A DNA stretch of 64,000 nt from Plantago major (Eukaryota > Streptophyta > Magnoliopsida > Lamiales > Plantaginaceae), in assembly GCA_026545765.1 (NCBI GenBank), contig CM048842.1, positions 24,528,667 to 24,592,666 of the forward strand, read 5' to 3'. The notes beneath the pieces are model-generated. The model worked only from the letters and a program-made list of their open reading frames with translations, was not told where the DNA came from and made no database searches. A program made the translations under genes and the position numbers. How positions within the stretch are numbered: position 1 is the stretch's first letter; each line of letters opens with the position of its first letter. Below, piece after piece: positions 57,791 to 64,000 of the stretch.

Positions 57791-59094
57791 TTTTTCGGGT
57801 AGTACCTCTTCGCTTCTTTTTAGCCTTATCGCTGGGGTCCATCTATAGTCTAGGTTTGGGGAGGGGGTCGCTTCGTGTACTACCTTTTGTGCGGTTTTTT
57901 TTCTTTTTATTGTCTGTTGAGTCTATGTCTGTCTCCCAAGTCGAGCGTCTATTGCATGTACTAAACCTGTTTAATGCTTGAGTTTTGATTGATCTCTGAT
58001 TACTAGCAGTTGGCATGTATAAATTCATTATGTTCGTTTCTCCTGTAAATAGAAAGTTTGTTCTAATTCTGTAGTCCAAAAAGCCTGCGAGTAACCGTAG
58101 CCGATGAAAAAAATATTGTACCGGCACCTGTGTGATTTAATTCGGGAAGTTCAAACTCCGTTGTTTGCGCCTCATCATTCTCATGTGTATTCTGTGTAAA
58201 TTAAGTATGACGAACGACATGTTTTACATTCTTATTTGTTTATGCCAAACCCGTTCCAAGAACAGGTTTGGGGAGGAGGTATATGTTCCCTACTTGTATT
58301 GATAAAGACTGTGTTCAGGTTTTTCGTTCTCTCAAACAAATAAAATAAGTCTCGGAGTGGATCTATGGTACTAGTTACCACCGTTAGTCATGTTGGGCAC
58401 GTTTCAGATACTACTTATATACCGGCGTGGCCTTTAAAAGCTATATGTTCGTGAGGGTTGATGGCGTGTACACCAAACCAGCACGCACAAAAGTGCGGAC
58501 TTTCGGTAAAACAGACACTACCAAAAAATTGAGACAGAAAAAATATACAAGCATATGGGTCATATATAAGACTGCAAAAATGAGTACGCAAAAAAGAAAT
58601 GAAAAAAATATATATATTGAAAAGGAGAGAACGACTGCCTTTTTATGAGTCTACTGCTGATTGTTATAGAGCTACGAAAAAGTCCCTTCCGACATAACTG
58701 ATTGAGTACATTGCATGAGGTATTTGAGGCATCTTTGTGACGCAAGTCACCTTCCTTATCTCTTTATATTCTTGAGTGATTGCCCCTACTGGACACTTCC
58801 AGGAGTGTGAGAGAATAGATGCATAGGATCCACTTGTGAGGGACTGCTGTGTTAGACTTAAGTTCTATTTACTTTGGAAGTGAACTTTTTGAACTTGTGT
58901 ATGTTATTCTGTGAATGTCAGTGTGATGTCAAAGCTTCTGCATTTCTTGGGCTTATTGTGTGCAATCGTAGACTCGGAAGCTTGGGAGCTAGACTTTATT
59001 TTATGTCGATGTGTTTTTATTTGTTTTTCCTTTTTTCTAGGTTTTTTAGAGAGTCTGTTGCTTGAGGACAAGCAAGAGTTCGGTTTGGGGAGTT
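57791..59094 (+). other. D 3' non-coding region
   Basis: Matches the A and C 3' regions. Purine motifs at 57851-57867 and 58264-58279, and the true polypurine tract at 59082-59092. No gene was seen. Confidence 0.7.
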
Positions 59095-60394
59095 TGATGA
59101 GTCGGTTTTATACCGTCTCATCTGGTCTTTTTTACCGTCGTTTTGTCATCGTTGAGTATAGTTTTATTTAGTTTTCCAGAGTATTTTTACTTGTTTTGTT
59201 CTTTGTGTGTTTTGTAGATATTTGAATAAACCGCGTTAATTGAAGGCAAAATGGTGTATTTTATATGCATCTACAAGATATGGAGTTCCAATGCCTCATA
59301 TGGATGCTAGAAGTGGAGCGGGAAGGCCAAAATATTAAAAATCGTAGTCAAAAGGCGTCAAAGGGGCAAAACGGTCACTCCAGAAGAACCGGCGATGCCA
59401 GTTTGATAACTGGCGTACGCCAGAAACCTTCTGTTTGGCATATCGCCAAACTAGCGACGCCAGTTTTGATTACTGGCGACGCCAGTTTCTCTTCTGCCGT
59501 TTTTTTCTGCGATTTCGTCTCCTAATTCTCCCAGACCTAGTTTTTCTGCTTTCTATTAGTTATAACAAGACATAATCACTTTTAATATTCATTCTATTGT
59601 CAAGAACAACACCTTGCTCTAGAGCTAGACCTAGTTTTCAAGGCAATTACCCGCTTTCAGGTAATTGAACCGTTTTCCCTTGTAATTCGAAGATTGTCGT
59701 TGATTGGGAGATTATCAACACAGCTTTGGCATCGATTCGTTTTCGTTCTACAATTTCTACCTAGGGTTTGTGAGAACGAAGGGTAAAATTGTATCAATCC
59801 AGTCGAATCTCTGTTTTGTGCTTGAGATTATGTTTATTGCTAGTATGATTATGTTTTTGCTTGTCATGAGTAGCTAAACACCCCTATTATGGGGTGGTGA
59901 CTTATTCAATGCATGCTAGCTATGGTTTATGTGATTCGAAGTGCATCGGGATTCGACTACTTGTGCTTTTTAGATTAATTACTATTCCTGCTATCACGTT
60001 TGATGATCTTCTAGACAAAATCACTGTTAGATTAAGCATTTAATCAATACAAGAAAATGTCTTTCGTCTTGCTTGATTTAATAGTTAGTTGCAAACGGTG
60101 ATAGTAGGTTAGTCAAATTGATTTTAGCCTAGTGAAACTGACACCTTCATTAGTGCTATTCGTTTTTGAACTCAAGACTGTGACAACTTGCATAGTCAAT
60201 CCCGTGAATCACATATATCCTGCTAGCTAGCTTGTTGACGTTACCACTCCATAATTTCCCCCATTCATATTTTAATCTCGTTACTGTCAAATCGGTTTCT
60301 AGTAGTTATTTACTTTAGTCTATTATCTCGCTGCCGAAGCAAACAAACCTTTACTGCTTTTCATATTGTTACTTTTGTTCGTAAACTGAAGCTC
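59095..60394 (+). repeat. D 3' LTR
   Basis: Collinear with the 5' LTR from its start to the GTAAACTGAAGCTC segment; S3 sequence follows. It carries its own palindrome cluster near 59397-59490. Confidence 0.9.
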
Positions 60395-63300
60395 TTTCAT
60401 AGAGCAAGGTCATGACTATCATCTCAGTGTTTCTGGTAAATCCACAGACTTCCTTGTAGGTTTTGGTAGGATTCTTCTTGGCAAAGTGTTTGACCCACAA
60501 ATACTTTCCCCATTTCCAGGCATGCTCAATTATGATATCTGATAGCTTGAAGTATTCATATATGATCCTCAGATATCTTATGTCACCCTTGTATTGCTCT
60601 TAAGTCATGTAAAAAGACTCATAGGGTTCCACAGCAAGTCTTGCTCTTGTGCCTGTTCCAGTTATGTTGGGAATTTTGTGCACATCATCTGGCTTTCCAT
60701 AAGGACATTCATCAGAGAGGTCCTTCTTCATGGCTTCTATTCTCATGATCACTTCAAAATCCAACCAATTTTTGATATGATTGGTGTTGATCAAGGTAGG
60801 CTTGTCTTTTCTCCATGCCATGAGCTGTTGATGGATGGGTACTGGAAATCCCTTCTCATTTACAAGCAAGTGCTTGAGTTCCAGTATCCAATAGCCATTT
60901 TTCTGTTAGATGCACCTGTAGGAGGAATGTTCATCAGTCTTCACATACTCAATTCTGGTATCCTCTGGCCTGAGTGGAAGTTGAAGTTTTCTTTGTTCAG
61001 CTCTTAGCTTGTTCCTTCTTTGTCTTGAATTCTCCCTTGGGGGATTGCTTGAAGAACCACCCTGGATAGACTTGGTAATTCCAGAGGTGTTTTGGCTGCC
61101 AATTGCTTTGCAGCAATAGGCTCAGATAGGCTATCAACCCTTTTTCTTTTCCTGTGAAGAGGAGCTTCATATTCATCAGTCTCTTCATCATCATCATCAA
61201 TGTTAATCTTTGTGGGAGATTTACAGCCTTCTTTATTGCCCTAGGATTTGATTTGGCCTTCTTCTTCAGAAGAAGAAGACTCTTCAATCCCTTTTACTTG
61301 TTTTCTCCTTGGGGACTTGGTTCCCATTGGAGGTCTCTGTGATCTGGCCCTTGTTGTCATTCTTTGTTCAGGAGTCTGCTGAGTTGTTGCTACTATCTGA
61401 GTAGCAGTTTGACTGAAGGAGGGCTCATTTATTCTGAGAGGTGGTTGTTCAGATTTTCTTTTGTTTCCTCTTCCTCTCTGAGAACCTTGAGATCCTTCCC
61501 CCTAGTCATTGTTGACTGACTAAGAATCACAAAAGATTCTGAGAGGGAGTCAAAGTTGCCTTGAAGATAGTTGTAAATAGCAACCAGTTTCTGAAGATCA
61601 GCCTTGAGCTCCTGATTTTGTTTGATAAGACCATTGTCCTTATCAGTAAGCCCTACTAGTGGGCCTAGTATGGCATCTGCTTTTCCAGCAGTGTAACTAG
61701 CCTCTTCAAAGGCTTTTGCAGCCAAGTTATGTCATCATTCCTAACCATGCCTAGGTCTTTTTGAGCAATGACCAGACTGGTTGTTCTCTGAGTGATGAGC
61801 TCAGTGAATTTCTTCATCTCTGCAGGGACTGATTCAATGGCTTCTTCATTCTGAGAAGACAACTCCTTGTTTAATTTAGCTAGTGCTTGGTATATGTCCA
61901 AGTATTCATTGGAGTTGACATTTGGCAGCTTGTTGAAAATTTCAGGAGTAATCAGCTTCCTTTTCAAATGAGACACCTCCAAGTGCTCATCTCTGTGTTC
62001 TGCCAATTTCTTATCTTCTTCATCATCTGAGTCATCAGCCCAATGATCTTCATCCTCTTGGGCATTTTCATCAATATTTTCTAGCCTAGCAACCATCTCA
62101 GAGATGGGCTTCTTTCCTTCCAGTGTGGAGGATGGTACATTTTTTGGTAATGCAGCCTTAGCATCATGCTTGTCTTCAGATACTTGCTCAGTATCTAATT
62201 CTTCCGCAATTGCCTGAACAGCAAGCTGGAGTTCTTTCATCTCAGCTTCCATTTCCTTGATGGTTTGATCTTCAATCTTTTGGAGATTTGCTTTAGATTC
62301 AGCTATCTTTTCATCTAGTTGAAGATTTAGCTGTTGTTCTTCCTCCAACAATTATTTGAGTTGAGCAACTCTAGCTTGTGCATCCAATATCTTCTGAGTG
62401 TTGTCCTCAGAGTGCTCAACTACTTGTTCAGTAGTGTCTTTTTGTTGGGGAGATGGATGGGTAGCTTTCTGAGGAGATGGAGGAGGGGATTTCTGTGATG
62501 TCCTCTCAGTGAGCTTTTCAGCAGCTGAGGCATTAGTTCCTTGTGCAATCCCTCCTCCTGTCCCTGGTGCAGGGGCATCATCATCATCCTTCTTATCATC
62601 CTCATCCTTGTGATGGTCAGAAGGAGGTTCTTCATAATCATTCTCATCAGTCTCCTTCTCTTCTTCATCTTCAGAGACCAGATTGATCACTTCTAGAATA
62701 GTGACCATTTGCCCATTAACTTCCTCTTGCTCTGAGGGTATTAACTGTAGCGTCTGGAGCAAAATAGGCTTGAATGCTATCTGCATTCTGGTCTGACCAT
62801 CTGCTTGGTTAAAAGCTTGAATAAGCTTTCTGGCCACTTCTTTGACAAAGTCCTTATGCATCAATGTTCTAAAGGAATATTGTTCAGTGGGGAACATGGC
62901 ATGGACATAGTTTTCCAAGTCAAGGGCTCGTGCTCTCCTTATGTGGTGATCAGTCACCTTTATGATCTCAGATAGATCGGAGCATCGAATCTTTTACCAT
63001 CTCTTGAAGCATTTTAGGTGCTTTCGCAAAGTGTGTTCCTTGATGAAAGGAAGCAGGTCCACTTTCTCATCAATAGGGACCTTAGTGGCACTTGTTTGAG
63101 CCTAGAAAAAAGAGTTCTGAATTAGTTTCAAAACTTTAGTAGATATCTGGGTTTTAGAGTGGAAAGGTATCTGAGTTACCTGTGTGACAGGCTCAGATGA
63201 CTTAACTACTGAGGTTCCAGATGCCTTAGATATCTGGATATGAGGAGGAGACTGGGATGTCTGATCCTCAGTGATCTTTCTTTCTACTTGAACCTGAGAT

Positions 63301-63732
63301 TAAAAACATAACACTTAGAAAATTTGAGCAAGAAAACTACGTTAGATAATTTCAGATATCTGAGAAGTCAATTACCTCCACAATAGGAGGCTCAGATACT
63401 TGTCTCTCAGAGACTTGTGCAGTCACTGGAAGTTTTTCTTGTGATGAAAGCTTTGATGGCTCATCAATTTCCATTGGTTGCGGGGATTGAGTGGGCAATT
63501 CCCCAGCAACTTCTACTTCTTTTTTAACATGTAAGTAGAAAGTGTTAGTTTGAGAAAAATGATCAGAGATTTGTCTTTGAAGATTATAGGTATCTGAATG
63601 AAATACCTTCTGTGCAGAAGGTTCAGATACTTGTTTATCAGAGACATTGGAAGTCTCTGGATTCTTCTCTGAAGAGATAGACTTTTCAGTCTCTCCATTT
63701 TTCTTCTCAGTTGGAGCCTATTAGAAACAAGG
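60395..63732 (-). pseudogene. S3 envelope-like region
   Basis: Minus-strand match to S2 from about 42470 to 45820. It shows the C-terminal domain (LMAWRKDKPTLINTNHIKNW at about 60760-60840), the acidic stretch (about 62640-62680), the Gln/Glu-rich coiled coil (about 62200-62350) and the exon-like modules (about 63070-63720). The part nearest the LTR is interrupted by D. It has fewer breaks than S2 over this span (about three or four). It is a sirevirus envelope-like fossil of unproven function. Confidence 0.78.
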
Positions 63733-64000
63733 GAAAATTTCTTATAGTACCCCTTAAATTCGGTGTAATAACAAATTCAACCCTTCTATTAGAACAATAA
63801 CAGTTACATCCAAAAATTGAACTGAGCAATTTTCGATATTACAAATGGGTCCAAAAGTCAAACTTGATGATGACATGGAATTGCTTTTTGCTGATGTGTC
63901 GGCCATTGTTGGTAGTAATAACGAAAATGCCATTGAATGTTTTCATTTTTGAGTTTCTTTAATTTTGTTTCCCTATTTTCTTTTCTTTTCCCTTTTCTTT
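63733..64000. other. Unassigned sequence right of S3 similarity
   Basis: Similarity to S2 stops just after the GCCTATTAGAAAC segment. The following AT-rich sequence (ACCCCTTAAATTCGG, AACAAATTCAACCC) has no open frame of note. It may be the edge of another insertion, but the window ends before a second border. Confidence 0.3.

Larger units (their letters stand above)
52754..60394 (+). mobile_element. D: Ty3 element with gag-protease and an extra ORF, no RT or integrase
   Basis: D has related terminal repeats (52754-54200 and 59095-60394), a tRNA-Asp-type primer site, gag, protease, a transposon-associated ORF, a 3' non-coding region and a polypurine tract. No RT, RNase H or integrase motif was found in the 4.9-kb interior. 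This makes D a non-autonomous element that keeps its own gag. It lies in S3 near the S3 3' end. No target duplication is visible. The coding parts show about five breaks. LTR divergence is about 5% by eye, roughly 2 million years. It is a fossil. Confidence 0.88.

Overview
This window is plant DNA, most likely from a eudicot with a repeat-rich genome. I could not identify the species. I found no host gene, tRNA, rRNA or CRISPR array. Essentially every base falls in LTR retrotransposons inserted into one another. The evidence is terminal repeats starting TG and ending CA, primer-binding sites matching plant initiator tRNA-Met or tRNA-Asp, polypurine tracts, target-site duplications, and gag, protease, integrase, reverse transcriptase, RNase H and envelope-like domains.

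Layout, left to right. (1) 1-9260, minus strand: sirevirus-type Ty1/copia element S1, running off the left edge. It sits inside the first LTR of B1. (2) 9261-15104: B1, a non-coding large retrotransposon derivative (LARD) with ~3.08-kb LTRs and a ~2.26-kb interior. (3) 15105-16057: pieces of other Ty3 elements. (4) 16058-29461: B2, a second copy of the B family. It contains A (19363-24752), a 5.4-kb non-autonomous Ty3/Athila-type element flanked by GATCA duplications; the matching unoccupied site can be read in B1. (5) 29462-31800 plus 48073-50413: C, the 3' part of an Athila-type Ty3 element (end of RT, RNase H, integrase, 3' non-coding region, 3' LTR). C is split by S2 (31801-48072), a 16.3-kb sirevirus with both LTRs, a TAGAG duplication and a 5.5-kb envelope-like region. 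(6) 50414-51025: part of another LTR, minus strand. (7) 51026-52753 plus 60395-~63732: S3, a third sirevirus on the minus strand. It is split by D (52754-60394), a Ty3 element with gag, protease and an extra ORF but no recognisable RT, RNase H or integrase. (8) ~63733-64000: unassigned sequence.

Relations. S1, S2 and S3 are one family. A, C and D share a ~1.1-kb 3' non-coding region although D has different LTRs; A and D carry no polymerase and may have depended on a C-like relative. LTR pairs differ by a few percent by eye (S2 ~4%, A and D ~5%, B2 ~6%). At an assumed 1.3e-8 substitutions per site per year this means roughly 1-3 million years. The nesting gives the relative order: A after B2, S2 after C, D after S3, S1 after B1. 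All coding regions of the larger elements are degraded.

The most interesting signals are non-coding. The sireviruses carry an array of six hairpins with near-constant 7-nt loops between pol and the envelope-like region. They also carry an LTR minisatellite whose units keep a hairpin while the sequence changes. Several LTR families carry clusters of GC-rich perfect palindromes whose sequence differs but whose symmetry is kept. Elements A and D repeat their palindromes internally beside TATA-like sequences.
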